A stretch of DNA of 26,183 nt from JABJPE01 sp036340215 (GTDB lineage: Bacteria; Pseudomonadota; Gammaproteobacteria; Comchoanobacterales; Comchoanobacteraceae). Of the stretch, positions 16,080 to 23,471 are shown piece after piece (the stretch's first letter is position 1; every line of letters begins with the position of its first letter). A program made the translations under genes and the position numbers. The stretch is from contig JAYYZF010000066.1 of assembly GCA_036340215.1 (NCBI GenBank), forward strand, positions 1-26,183. Reading direction: 5' to 3'. Below the pieces are notes generated by a model. That model did not search any database. It worked only from the letters and a program-made list of their open reading frames with translations, and was not told the DNA's origin.

Positions 16080-16598
16080 CTACCAAGAAAAGTTGTTCGA
16101 GGGAGGTGTGATTCTTTCGTATTCAGCAAGCTTACTTAGTACAGCTTTGTCTTCGATTCTAGATTCTTCTTCAACAAGTTCTATAGGCCAAGGTGTATCT
16201 CTATCTTCAAAAGTATAAGTTACTGTTCTAGGGCTATTTTCATCTTTCTTGCTTACGTCAAGGATCTTTATAGTAACTAACTCAAGATCCTCTTCGTCGC
16301 TGAGTAGTTCGCTTTCATCAAAATCGGTATTTTCAATTTCAGTATTAGAGCTTCTGCTAGAGTGGTCTACTTTTCTCTCATTTGAGCTCTCATACTTTGC
16401 TATCTCCGAGAGTAGTCTCATAGATAATTTTGAATCCTGCTCTTTTTCATATTGCCACAGGCTAAATGCATATTTTTTATTACTGTCACCTAAAATGTTT
16501 GCTCTCTCCTTTCCTTCATCACAATTTGTTTTTTCATCAGAAAAGTTAATAGACTTAAAATGTACATCGTCAAAGTTATTAATTATTGTTTTTCTCAT
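16080..16598 (-). CDS. Orphan acidic, hydrophilic protein
   Basis: This 172-residue protein has no family that I recognise. It is strongly acidic, especially around residues 85-108 (NTEIENTDFDESELLSDEED). It has no signal peptide or membrane segment and is probably partly disordered. A short motif occurs twice: LLSEIAKYE at 62-70 and VLSKLAEYE at 153-161, which may be repeated binding helices. The ribosome binding site is weak. Coding status rests on frame length, a terminator placed exactly after the stop codon, and the internal duplication. It lies in the orphan block between pncC and recA. Confidence 0.7.
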   Translation of the reverse strand: MRKTIINNFDDVHFKSINFSDEKTNCDEGKERANILGDSNKKYAFSLWQYEKEQDSKLSMRLLSEIAKYESSNERKVDHSSRSSNTEIENTDFDESELLSDEEDLELVTIKILDVSKKDENSPRTVTYTFEDRDTPWPIELVEEESRIEDKAVLSKLAEYERITPPSNNFSW

Positions 16599-16722
16599 TA
16601 AACTTACCCATATTTCTAACTCAAGTATTATTATAACATAATAATTATTAAGGAAATATTAAGTAAATGTATCAGGGTGAGTTTATTTCTTGGAATTGCT
16701 GGTTATAGGTATATAGTTTTCT

Positions 16723-16977
16723 CTAAATAAACAGGTTGTGTAGTAATTCAAAGGTGTTGGCTTCGGTTGCCTCTTCATTGAAGCTAGTTTTAGAGGCATC
16801 TTTTCTATCTACTGCTGAGGAATAAACAGTATTACTTTTTGTTTGTGTCTCAGGATTAGTTCTATTTCCAGCATATTTTTGTCCTACATCTTTACTATCG
16901 CGGCCTAATCTTAGTAAGCTTGTTGTTATCTTGGTCAGGTATGATATGCCTTTGCTATTATTTTCGTTAGAATTCAT
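16723..16977 (-). CDS. Small orphan hydrophilic protein
   Basis: This 84-residue protein is rich in Asn, Ser, Thr and Lys, with no recognisable domain, signal peptide or membrane segment. A weak AAGGGA site precedes the ATG by about seven bases. The middle (about residues 38-74) looks disordered; the two ends, SYLTKITTSLLRLGRD and ANTFELLHNLF, could be short amphipathic helices. It is the third gene in the orphan block and is divergent from recA. It could be a real lineage-specific gene or a chance frame; no competing frame in the stretch is better. Confidence 0.5.
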   Translation of the reverse strand: MNSNENNSKGISYLTKITTSLLRLGRDSKDVGQKYAGNRTNPETQTKSNTVYSSAVDRKDASKTSFNEEATEANTFELLHNLFI

Positions 16978-17096
16978 AAGTATTTCCCTTTACTGGAGTT
17001 TAGATTAAATAAAATTGTGCTAGATGATACGCCGAATAAGTGTTGCTGTCAATAGCTTTTTTTTATTTTTGTTTTGTCATTGTTGTTGCTTAAGTA

Positions 17097-17124
17097 TTGA
17101 ACATCTTAAATTTTACTGTAAAAT
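17097..17124 (+). promoter_or_regulatory. recA promoter with a palindrome over the -10 box
   Basis: TTGAAC (17097-17102) and TAAAAT (17119-17124) are 16 bases apart, giving a start near 17131. A perfect 15-base palindrome, ATTTTAC-T-GTAAAAT (17110-17124), covers the -10. No CTGT-N8-ACAG LexA box is present between 17000 and 17227. Confidence 0.6.
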
Positions 17125-17150
17125 GGTGTAGATGAACAGATTTCTGGTGG

Positions 17151-17199
17151 AACTACAGACGCGCATTTTCGCTGTCCTGAGTCAGGGCCAGCTGTAGTT
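17151..17199 (+). promoter_or_regulatory. Branched fold in the recA leader
   Basis: AACTACAG (17151-17158) pairs perfectly with CTGTAGTT (17192-17199). The enclosed sequence can form two small hairpins: GCG/CGC (17161-17163/17170-17172) and CCTG/CAGG (17176-17179/17183-17186). The result is a three-way-junction-like leader 28 bases before the recA ATG. I do not recognise a known riboswitch or attenuator. Confidence 0.5.
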
Positions 17200-17227
17200 A
17201 AAAATTAATTTTAGGGGCAAAGTTAGA

Positions 17228-18268
17228 ATGGGTGTGGATAATAGGCAAAAAGCGGTAGATATGGCTCTGAGTCAGATAAAAAAACAGTTTGGTGATGGTT
17301 CAGTAATGTTGCTCGGGGATAAAAATAGCTCTATTGAGTGTGAAGCTATTTCCACTGGTTCACTGAACTTAGATTTAGCCCTAGGCATTGGTGGCTACCC
17401 TAAAGGTAGAATAGTTGAAATCTATGGTCCAGAGTCTTCAGGTAAGACGACTTTAACGTTACACGCGATTGCTGAATGCCAAAAAGCCGGAGGAACAGCA
17501 GCATTTGTTGACGCTGAACATGCTCTTGATACTGTTTATGCCGGCAAGCTTGGTGTAGATATTGATAATCTTATCGTTTCACAGCCCGATACAGGTGAGC
17601 AAGCACTTGAGATTACTGATATGCTTGTTCGTTCTGGTGGCATAGATATACTAATAGTGGATTCTGTTGCAGCCTTAACACCAAAAGCAGAGATAGAAGG
17701 TGATATGGGAGACCAGCATATGGGGCTCCAAGCAAGATTAATGTCACAAGCTTTACGAAAATTAACTGCTAATATCAAGCGCTCTAATACCTTGGTTATA
17801 TTCATAAACCAAATAAGAATGAAAATAGGCGTTATGTTTGGTAACCCAGAAACTACAACCGGAGGTAATGCCCTAAAGTTTTACTCATCTGTTAGACTAG
17901 ATATTCGTAGGATTGGAGCTCTGAAAAAGGGTGATGACATTTACGGTAACGAAACCAGAGTAAAAGTTGTAAAAAATAAATTAGCTCCACCGTTTAAAAA
18001 GGCTGAATTCGATATATTATACGGTCAAGGTATTTCGCGTGCTGGTGAGATAATTGATTTAGGCGTTGAGCAAGGTGTCATGGACAAATCAGGTTCATGG
18101 TATAGTTATGGTTCAGAAAGACTTGGGCAGGGTAAAGATAGGGTAAGAGAGTTTCTATTGGCAAACCCAGACGTTATGGCTGAGATTGAGCAGAAAATAA
18201 AAGCATTAATAGCTCCAGATCTTACACCTGAAGATGTATCAAGCTTAGAGGAAGAAGTAACTGACTAG
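17228..18268 (+). CDS. recA: Recombinase RecA
   Basis: RecA coats single-stranded DNA, promotes strand exchange, and stimulates LexA-type self-cleavage. The 346-residue protein is full length. Walker A is GPESSGKTT at 67-75 with Lys73. The Walker B region is DILIVDSVAALTPKAEIEGD, followed by LMSQALRKLTANIKRSNTLVIFINQIRMKIGVMFGNPETTTGG, shown here only as the landmarks LMSQALRKL and NPETTTGGNALKFY. The end is acidic (SSLEEEVTD). The ATG has only a modest AGGGG site 11 bases upstream. The leader is structured. recX overlaps its end. Confidence 0.98.
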   Translation: MGVDNRQKAVDMALSQIKKQFGDGSVMLLGDKNSSIECEAISTGSLNLDLALGIGGYPKGRIVEIYGPESSGKTTLTLHAIAECQKAGGTAAFVDAEHALDTVYAGKLGVDIDNLIVSQPDTGEQALEITDMLVRSGGIDILIVDSVAALTPKAEIEGDMGDQHMGLQARLMSQALRKLTANIKRSNTLVIFINQIRMKIGVMFGNPETTTGGNALKFYSSVRLDIRRIGALKKGDDIYGNETRVKVVKNKLAPPFKKAEFDILYGQGISRAGEIIDLGVEQGVMDKSGSWYSYGSERLGQGKDRVREFLLANPDVMAEIEQKIKALIAPDLTPEDVSSLEEEVTD

Positions 18269-18704
18269 CGAAATTAGGTCTGCTGCGATAAGATTACTAG
18301 CAAGGCGTGAACACAGTGTGCAGGAACTCCAGCAAAAGCTGAGTTCTAAAGGTTATCCTGTAGATAAAATAAGACCAGTCTTACAAGAACTTGTAAAATG
18401 CGATTTAATTAGTGAAAGTCGCTATGTGGAAATGGTCATTAGATCTCGTGTTTCCAGAGGTTATGGCCCCGCTTTTATATCTTCTTATCTCTGCGAAAAA
18501 GGAGTTTCTAAAGCTGATATAGAGGATGCTCTTAAATTTGAGCAAAATGACTGGGATGCTATTTTGGCTTCGGTAGCAAGAAAAAAGTACGGTGAAACTT
18601 TGGTTAACATTGACTTTAACAAGGTTCTGAGATTTCTCTTAAGTAGAGGCTTCAGTTACAGTCAGATACAATATTTTTATAACAATAGGCGAAAAAACTT
18701 ATGA
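18261..18704 (+). CDS. recX: RecA regulator RecX, with a probable CTG start
   Basis: RecX binds RecA filaments and restrains their activity. The helical repeats are recognisable, for example REHSVQELQQKLSSKGY, ESRYVEMVIRSRVSRGYGP, and FLLSRGFSYSQIQYFY near the end. The first ATG/GTG/TTG in frame is the GTG at 18318, but that would remove the conserved first helix, which continues in frame upstream as IRSAAIRLLARREHS (compare AVRILAVRDHSEQEL in E. coli). The frame is open only back to a TAA at 18258-18260. CTG at 18261 has GAGGA (18248-18252) eight bases upstream and gives 147 residues. ATT at 18273 is an alternative start. The CTG lies inside the recA end, so translation is probably coupled; the stop overlaps the alaS ATG (ATGA). 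Confidence 0.85.
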   Translation: MTSEIRSAAIRLLARREHSVQELQQKLSSKGYPVDKIRPVLQELVKCDLISESRYVEMVIRSRVSRGYGPAFISSYLCEKGVSKADIEDALKFEQNDWDAILASVARKKYGETLVNIDFNKVLRFLLSRGFSYSQIQYFYNNRRKNL

Positions 18705-21310
18705 AATTCATGACATCTGCAGAAATTAGGACTGCTTTTATAAACTTTTTTGAAAAAAATAAAACTAAGCAACACAAACGTGTTGATAGTAGTGCTTTAA
18801 TTCCAGCAAATGATCCTAGTCTTTTGTTCACAAATGCAGGAATGGTGCAGTTCAAAGATGTATTTTTAGGTTTAGATAAGAGACCATATGTTCGTGCTGT
18901 ATCCTCTCAGAAATGCTTGAGAGTAGGCGGTAAGCACAATGATTTGGATCAGGTTGGTTTTACAAAAAGACATCATACATTCTTTGAGATGTTAGGTAAT
19001 TTTAGCTTCGGTGATTATTTCAAAGAGGAAGCAATTCATTTTGCTTGGGAGTTTTTAACTAAAGAATTAAAGTTACCAGTAGATAAGCTTTGGGTTACTG
19101 TTTATCATGACGATCGTGAAAGTGCAACTATTTGGCAGGAAAGAATAAACTTCCCGAAAGAAAGGATTGTTCTTTGTGGAGAGAAAGACAATTTTTGGTC
19201 AATGGGTGATACTGGACCTTGTGGGCCTTGTACTGAAATATTCTATGACCACGGCCCAGACATTGCTGGTGGCCCTCCTGGTAGTCCTGATGAAGATGGC
19301 GACAGGTTTGTCGAAATTTGGAATATAGTCTTTATGCAATACAATCGTGCAGCTGACCAATCACTTTCAAATTTACCAAAACCATCAGTAGATACTGGCA
19401 TGGGCCTTGAAAGGATTTCAGCCGTAATGCAAGGGACATGTGATAATTTTGAAATTGATTTATTTCAAAAAATAATAAAGTTTATAGCTAATATTGCCCC
19501 TGACAAGAATCTAGATAACAAAGCAATGAGGGTCATGGCTGATCATATAAGGGCTGCCGCTTTTCTTATCATTGATGGTATATATCCCAGTAACGAGGGA
19601 AGGGGGTATGTGTTACGTCGTATAATTAGGAGAGCTGTCCGATTTGGTTACAAAGAAGGGCTAGATCTACCATTTTTTTATAAATTACTAGAGCCACTTA
19701 TTGCCGAGATGGGGGATGCCTATCCTGATTTACTACAAAAGAAAGATATTATTATTACTACTATTGAGCGCGAGGAGAAGCAATTTTCTGAAACAATTAA
19801 GCAAGGTCTACGTGTCTTAGAAAAAGAGTTGGCTGATTCAAAAAGCAAATTAATATCAGGAAAAACTGCATTTACTTTATATGATACTTTTGGCTTTCCG
19901 CTTGACCTAACCCAAGATATCGCCCTTGAAAGAGAATGTAAGCTTGATTTAGAGGGTTATAATATTGCTATGGAGCAGCAGCGTAACCAGTCTAAAAAGA
20001 ATCAGGGTTTTAAAGATATGGGGCACGGAGAGTTAAAAGTATCTGGTGCAACAGATTTCGTCGGTTATGAGAGTATGCAGGCAGACACTAAAATTACCCA
20101 CATATTTGTTAGTGGTGAAAATGTTAAGAGCATAACTGCTGGACAAAATGCCATTTTAGTTTTAGACAGAACACCATGTTATGCTGAGAGTGGTGGACAA
20201 GTTGGTGATATAGCCCTCTTAAAATCTAGTAGCTCCGAATTTAAAATCTCAGATACACAGAAGCAAAATAAAGTGTTTTTACATCACGGTTGTCTAGAAA
20301 AAGGTAGCCTTCATGTTGGTGATGAAGTTCATGTTACAGTGGATTCCTCAAGAAATTCTATCAAGCTTAATCATTCTGCAACCCATCTTTTGCACGCTGC
20401 GTTACGTATTGTTTTGGGTGAGCATGTGACGCAAAAGGGTTCACTAGTTGAGCAGAAAAGATTGCGTTTTGATTTTGCTCACTTTTCTCCAGTAAAGCCA
20501 GAGCAGATAAGTGAAATTGAGAAAATAGTAAATAACTTTATTGCTAGTGCTGTTTCAAGTAAAACAGAAATACTAGACCAGGATGTGGCTAAAGCTAATG
20601 GCGCTATGGCCCTTTTTGAGGAGAAGTATGATGACAAGGTAAGAGTAATTAGCTTTGGTGATTTTTCTAAAGAGCTTTGTGGTGGTATTCATGTGTCAAA
20701 TACGGCAGAGATAGGTTGTTTTAAAATAACAGCTGAGACTGGTATCGCTTCTGGGGTTAGGAGAATTGAAGCTGTTACAGGACAAGCAGTGCTAAAGTTA
20801 TTGAATGTAGCTGAAACTAAGTTGCTTAATATATCAACACAACTAAAAGTACTGCCACAGAATATTGAGAAAAGACTTGGTCAGTTACTAGTAGAACAAG
20901 TTGAGTTAAAGCAGAAGCTCCAAAAGAGTATAAGCAGCGATAACGCTATAAATGTAGATGATGTTGTAAAAAATGCTACTATAGTAAGAAACGAAATAAA
21001 ATTGTTACTCAAAGTTGTAGATAATGTAGACATGAAGAGTTTAAGGCTGATACTTGATAAGATAAAGTCTAAACTTATCAATGAAAAATATATAATAATA
21101 ATGATATCAGATACAAATTCTAAGAAAAATCCTATTGTTATAAACTTTTCAGCAGAATTAGAGTCAACAAATATTTCTGCAAAAGATTTATTGGTTTTAC
21201 TAACACAGAAAGTTGGTGGCTCTGGTGGTGGAAATCTAGTCATGGCTCAAGGAGTAGTTTCTGATTTGAGTAAAATAGAGAGTCAAGTGTTATCAATTTT
21301 GAGTAAGTAA
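18701..21310 (+). CDS. alaS: Alanyl-tRNA synthetase
   Basis: AlaS charges tRNA-Ala and edits mischarged Ser and Gly. The 869-residue length matches E. coli (about 875). The class II catalytic domain opens with AEIRTAFINFFEKN and contains NDPSLLFTNAGMVQFKDVFLG and GGKHNDLDQVGFTKRHHTFF, given here in part. The editing-domain zinc ligands are His558 and His562 (HSATH) and Cys660 and His664 (CGGIH). The C-terminal domain ends with VGGSGGGNLVMAQG. The ATG overlaps the recX stop by four bases and has AGGCGA eight bases upstream; a second ATG at 18710 is possible. The 229 bases from 21311 to 21539, after the stop, are T-rich and I see no gene in them. Confidence 0.97.
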   Translation: MKFMTSAEIRTAFINFFEKNKTKQHKRVDSSALIPANDPSLLFTNAGMVQFKDVFLGLDKRPYVRAVSSQKCLRVGGKHNDLDQVGFTKRHHTFFEMLGNFSFGDYFKEEAIHFAWEFLTKELKLPVDKLWVTVYHDDRESATIWQERINFPKERIVLCGEKDNFWSMGDTGPCGPCTEIFYDHGPDIAGGPPGSPDEDGDRFVEIWNIVFMQYNRAADQSLSNLPKPSVDTGMGLERISAVMQGTCDNFEIDLFQKIIKFIANIAPDKNLDNKAMRVMADHIRAAAFLIIDGIYPSNEGRGYVLRRIIRRAVRFGYKEGLDLPFFYKLLEPLIAEMGDAYPDLLQKKDIIITTIEREEKQFSETIKQGLRVLEKELADSKSKLISGKTAFTLYDTFGFPLDLTQDIALERECKLDLEGYNIAMEQQRNQSKKNQGFKDMGHGELKVSGATDFVGYESMQADTKITHIFVSGENVKSITAGQNAILVLDRTPCYAESGGQVGDIALLKSSSSEFKISDTQKQNKVFLHHGCLEKGSLHVGDEVHVTVDSSRNSIKLNHSATHLLHAALRIVLGEHVTQKGSLVEQKRLRFDFAHFSPVKPEQISEIEKIVNNFIASAVSSKTEILDQDVAKANGAMALFEEKYDDKVRVISFGDFSKELCGGIHVSNTAEIGCFKITAETGIASGVRRIEAVTGQAVLKLLNVAETKLLNISTQLKVLPQNIEKRLGQLLVEQVELKQKLQKSISSDNAINVDDVVKNATIVRNEIKLLLKVVDNVDMKSLRLILDKIKSKLINEKYIIIMISDTNSKKNPIVINFSAELESTNISAKDLLVLLTQKVGGSGGGNLVMAQGVVSDLSKIESQVLSILSK

Positions 21311-21539
21311 AATCATAAATTATTAAATAATATGGTTTTTTTCTTTAAAAAAAGCAAAATACTTTTCCGCGTAAAGCATTGAATAATAATTACTTTTTTT
21401 GGGCGCCTTTTTTATTTTCATTTTATTCTGTTGATTTTGTTGACTTATTTGTTTTTTTGGGTTATTGTGTCGTCCTGTTGGCTAAATATGCAAGTTTAAT
21501 TTTTGCTACTTATGCAAAATATTTCAGCATATTTTTCTT

Positions 21540-21559
21540 AACTGTACTATAATACAGTT
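21540..21559 (+). promoter_or_regulatory. LexA-type palindrome over the csrA -10 box
   Basis: AACTGTA (21540-21546) and TACAGTT (21553-21559) are perfect inverted arms around a six-base centre, giving CTGT-N8-ACAG, the gammaproteobacterial LexA spacing. The TATAAT at 21548-21553 lies inside it and is the best csrA -10; no good -35 is seen. Transcription would start near 21560. Confidence 0.55.
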
Positions 21560-21597
21560 GAGCAGGTATTTTTGAGGATAAAATATTTGATGCTCAA
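21558..21597 (+). promoter_or_regulatory. csrA leader hairpin presenting GGAT, probable CsrA autoregulatory site
   Basis: TTGAGCA (21558-21564) pairs perfectly with TGCTCAA (21591-21597). Inside, TATTTT (21567-21572) pairs with AAAATA (21580-21585), leaving the loop TGAGGAT. A second GGA lies in the ribosome binding site (21615-21617). Two GGA sites, one in a loop and one at the Shine-Dalgarno, fit known CsrA autorepression. Confidence 0.55.
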
Positions 21598-21624
21598 TAA
21601 ATTTAGTTTGATAAGGAGATTATC

Positions 21625-21807
21625 ATGCTCATATTGACAAGAAGAGTTGGTGAGACACTAATTATTGGTGATAACGTTAAAGTTACTGTGCTAGGGGTTA
21701 GAGGACACCAAGTACGAATTGGTGTAGACGCGCCTAAAGATGTATCAGTTCACCGTGAAGAGATTTATAAAAGAATTCAGGATGAGAAATCTTCGGAATC
21801 AGAATAA
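21625..21807 (+). CDS. csrA: Carbon storage regulator CsrA
   Basis: CsrA is a small homodimeric RNA-binding protein that binds GGA motifs, often at ribosome binding sites, and controls metabolism, motility and virulence. The 60-residue protein is nearly identical in layout to E. coli CsrA: MLILTRRVGETLIIGD at the start and VSVHREEIYKRIQ near the end, with the RNA-contacting Leu4, Arg6 and Arg44 present. AAGGAG (21613-21618) lies six bases before the ATG. It follows alaS by 314 bases and has its own promoter region. A candidate sponge RNA for it is encoded at about 7450-7685 in this window. Confidence 0.98.
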   Translation: MLILTRRVGETLIIGDNVKVTVLGVRGHQVRIGVDAPKDVSVHREEIYKRIQDEKSSESE

Positions 21808-21826
21808 CATTATATGTAGTTCTTAG

Positions 21827-21838
21827 TGAACTAGTTCA
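21827..21838 (+). terminator. Weak candidate terminator after csrA
   Basis: TGAACTAGTTCA is a perfect palindrome (four-base loop) followed four bases later by TTTTT. The stem is short. The rest of the 307-base stretch 21808-22114 has no gene that I can support. Confidence 0.25.
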
Positions 21839-22074
21839 TGTGTTTTTAATATAACTATACAAACTCGTAAAAAAATAATTACTAAATAATATTGTATGAA
21901 AACTACAACAATTACCTTATATTCCATTATTATTTCTAACTAATTTTTTATTCAAAATATCTTGATGCTACGAAAGATACACTGCTATAAATTAATAAAG
22001 CTACCTTTTTACCAGCGACTATCTATGGAAATAGCTTATTTTTAGTCTGTGTTATATTTAATTTATGATATTTA

Positions 22075-22103
22075 TTGCTCAAATATATAACCTATGCTAA
22101 CAT
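22075..22103 (+). promoter_or_regulatory. Candidate tRNA promoter
   Basis: TTGCTC (22075-22080) and TAACAT (22098-22103) are 17 bases apart and about 12 bases before the first tRNA base. Confidence 0.35.
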
Positions 22104-22114
22104 TTCTCCTCTAA

Positions 22115-22203
22115 GGAGAGGTGGCCGAGTGGCTGAAGGCGCTCCCCTGCTAAGGGAGTATGGGGTCTCCCCATCGAGGGTTCGAATCCCTCTCTCTCCG
22201 CCA
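22115..22203 (+). tRNA. tRNA-Ser (anticodon GCU)
   Basis: A complete type II tRNA. The acceptor GGAGAGG pairs with TCTCTCC (last pair G-U). The D-arm is GCCGAGTGGCTGAAGGC, and the anticodon loop CTGCTAA carries GCT. A long variable arm with GGGG/CCCC follows, then the T-arm GAGGGTTCGAATCCCTC, and an encoded CCA. It corresponds to E. coli serV, which is also next to csrA. Confidence 0.97.
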
Positions 22204-22213
22204 CTCTAATTGT

Positions 22214-22290
22214 GCGCCCGTAGCTCAGCTGGATAGAGTACCTGGCTACGAACCAGGCGGTCGGAGGTTCGAATCCTTCCGGGCGCGCCA
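22214..22290 (+). tRNA. tRNA-Arg (anticodon ACG)
   Basis: A complete 77-base tRNA. The acceptor GCGCCCG pairs with CGGGCGC; the anticodon stem CCTGG/CCAGG encloses CTACGAA with anticodon ACG, whose first base is normally modified to inosine by TadA. The T-arm has GGTTCGAATCC and the CCA is encoded. Ten bases separate it from tRNA-Ser, so both are likely one transcript, as with E. coli serV-argV. Confidence 0.97.
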
Positions 22291-22363
22291 TAATTTCATA
22301 AAAGAAAACTATTGCCAACGAAACTATCTAATTAATAATATGTATATTTAATGTAAGTATTGT

Positions 22364-23449
22364 CTAGGGTCTTATACTAGGTGTTATTTTTTCATTTTCA
22401 AATTCTAATATGTCCTTACTAGCTAATGCTATATGCTTACTAGCATTATAGTCATATTTATCTGTAGTGGAATTACAAGTATGGCATCTAGTGTAGAGAT
22501 CTTTAGCTTCACTAAGTTTTAAGTGGAATATAGGAAACTTGTCAGCTGTATACTTCACATGCTTGTGGTGTGCTTCGCTCATTGAATCAGTATCGTAAAT
22601 ATATATTTTTTCAGCTGGAATAACAGATAGGGCTTCTGAAATCATAGATGTGGATTCACCAGGTATATAGATAATGCTATCCGAGTTTGCCACAGCACCA
22701 AGGAGCTCTGTGTAGTAATTTTTACAATTATGTTTGAAGTCATAAACTAAATAATCTTCATTTACCTGACTTAGAGATTTGATAAATTCGGTAGTGATAG
22801 CGTCAAGTTCGCTATCTTTTTGATGATTATCAATTATTTCTCCTGTTTCTTGATCGTGCTTACCAGTTCTATGGCAATTAGTAATTAAGGTAAATTCATC
22901 GTTATCTTGGTATTCTTTCAAGTAGTTAGCTAAAGCCTGAACAGAACTCTTTGAAAAATAATTTATCTTGCCCGATATATCTGGTGCGTCTCCACCTAAT
23001 ACAATTAATCGATATCTTTCTTTGCGTGGGATATCACTCTGGTTAAAATCACTAACTAGGCTACTTAATTCCCTACTATGAGCAACACCATGAGTTTTTA
23101 TAAGCTTAGTTGTAATGTTACTTTCCACTTCAGTAGAGATGGCATATTCAGGTATTGCGACTATATCTATATTGTTAATTTCAGTAAAATATCCCATAGG
23201 TAATTGATGGCAAGACCATACCGTTTTAAGGCTACTATAAGCTAAGGTTTGGAGGTTATGAACGCCAGCACCAATTACAATATTATTTTCTCTAGTTGTA
23301 TCAACTTCTAACTCTCTCAACTCAGCAGCACTAATTTTTTCTATCTCACATGTTTGCTCAATATTTTCATTTAATTTCCTAGCTATAGCATATGCTGTAG
23401 CATTATCTCCAATATTAGTTTCATTTGCTAAATAATATATTATTTTCAT
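22364..23449 (-). CDS. ELM1-like (DUF1022) GT-B-fold family protein
   Basis: The 361-residue protein resembles the ELM1/DUF1022 family (Pfam PF06258), common in alphaproteobacteria and found as the plant mitochondrial fission factor ELM1. Supporting segments, in order: NNIVIGAGVHN, TKLIKTHGVAHS, RLIVLGGDAPD, FTLITNCHRTGKHD, and ANSDSIIYIPGESTSMISEAL, the last like the family's DSVSMxSEA signature. The bacterial role is unknown; a sugar-nucleotide-related function is sometimes annotated without proof. The start chosen, ATG at 23449 (MKIIYYLANETN), follows an AGGAG site by 11 bases. An upstream ATG at 23482 would overlap hemB by 11 bases. It is probably co-transcribed with hemB. The family call is by motif recall and moderately sure. 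Confidence 0.6.
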   Translation of the reverse strand: MKIIYYLANETNIGDNATAYAIARKLNENIEQTCEIEKISAAELRELEVDTTRENNIVIGAGVHNLQTLAYSSLKTVWSCHQLPMGYFTEINNIDIVAIPEYAISTEVESNITTKLIKTHGVAHSRELSSLVSDFNQSDIPRKERYRLIVLGGDAPDISGKINYFSKSSVQALANYLKEYQDNDEFTLITNCHRTGKHDQETGEIIDNHQKDSELDAITTEFIKSLSQVNEDYLVYDFKHNCKNYYTELLGAVANSDSIIYIPGESTSMISEALSVIPAEKIYIYDTDSMSEAHHKHVKYTADKFPIFHLKLSEAKDLYTRCHTCNSTTDKYDYNASKHIALASKDILEFENEKITPSIRP

Positions 23450-23471
23450 ATTTTGGTGTTCTCCTGTATTT

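Noticed and set aside
17116..17139. CTGT and ACAG half-sites upstream of recA as a LexA box
   Set aside because: They are 16 bases apart rather than eight, so they do not form a canonical LexA site.
21397..21413. GGCGCC followed by T6 after alaS as a terminator
   Set aside because: The palindrome has no loop and cannot form a stable stem of useful length.
22097..22318. Minus-strand frame containing EGFEPPT and EGFEPS
   Set aside because: This is the well-known spurious translation of tRNA T-arms; the two tRNAs on the plus strand explain it. The plus-strand frame 22160-22351 is rejected for the same reason.
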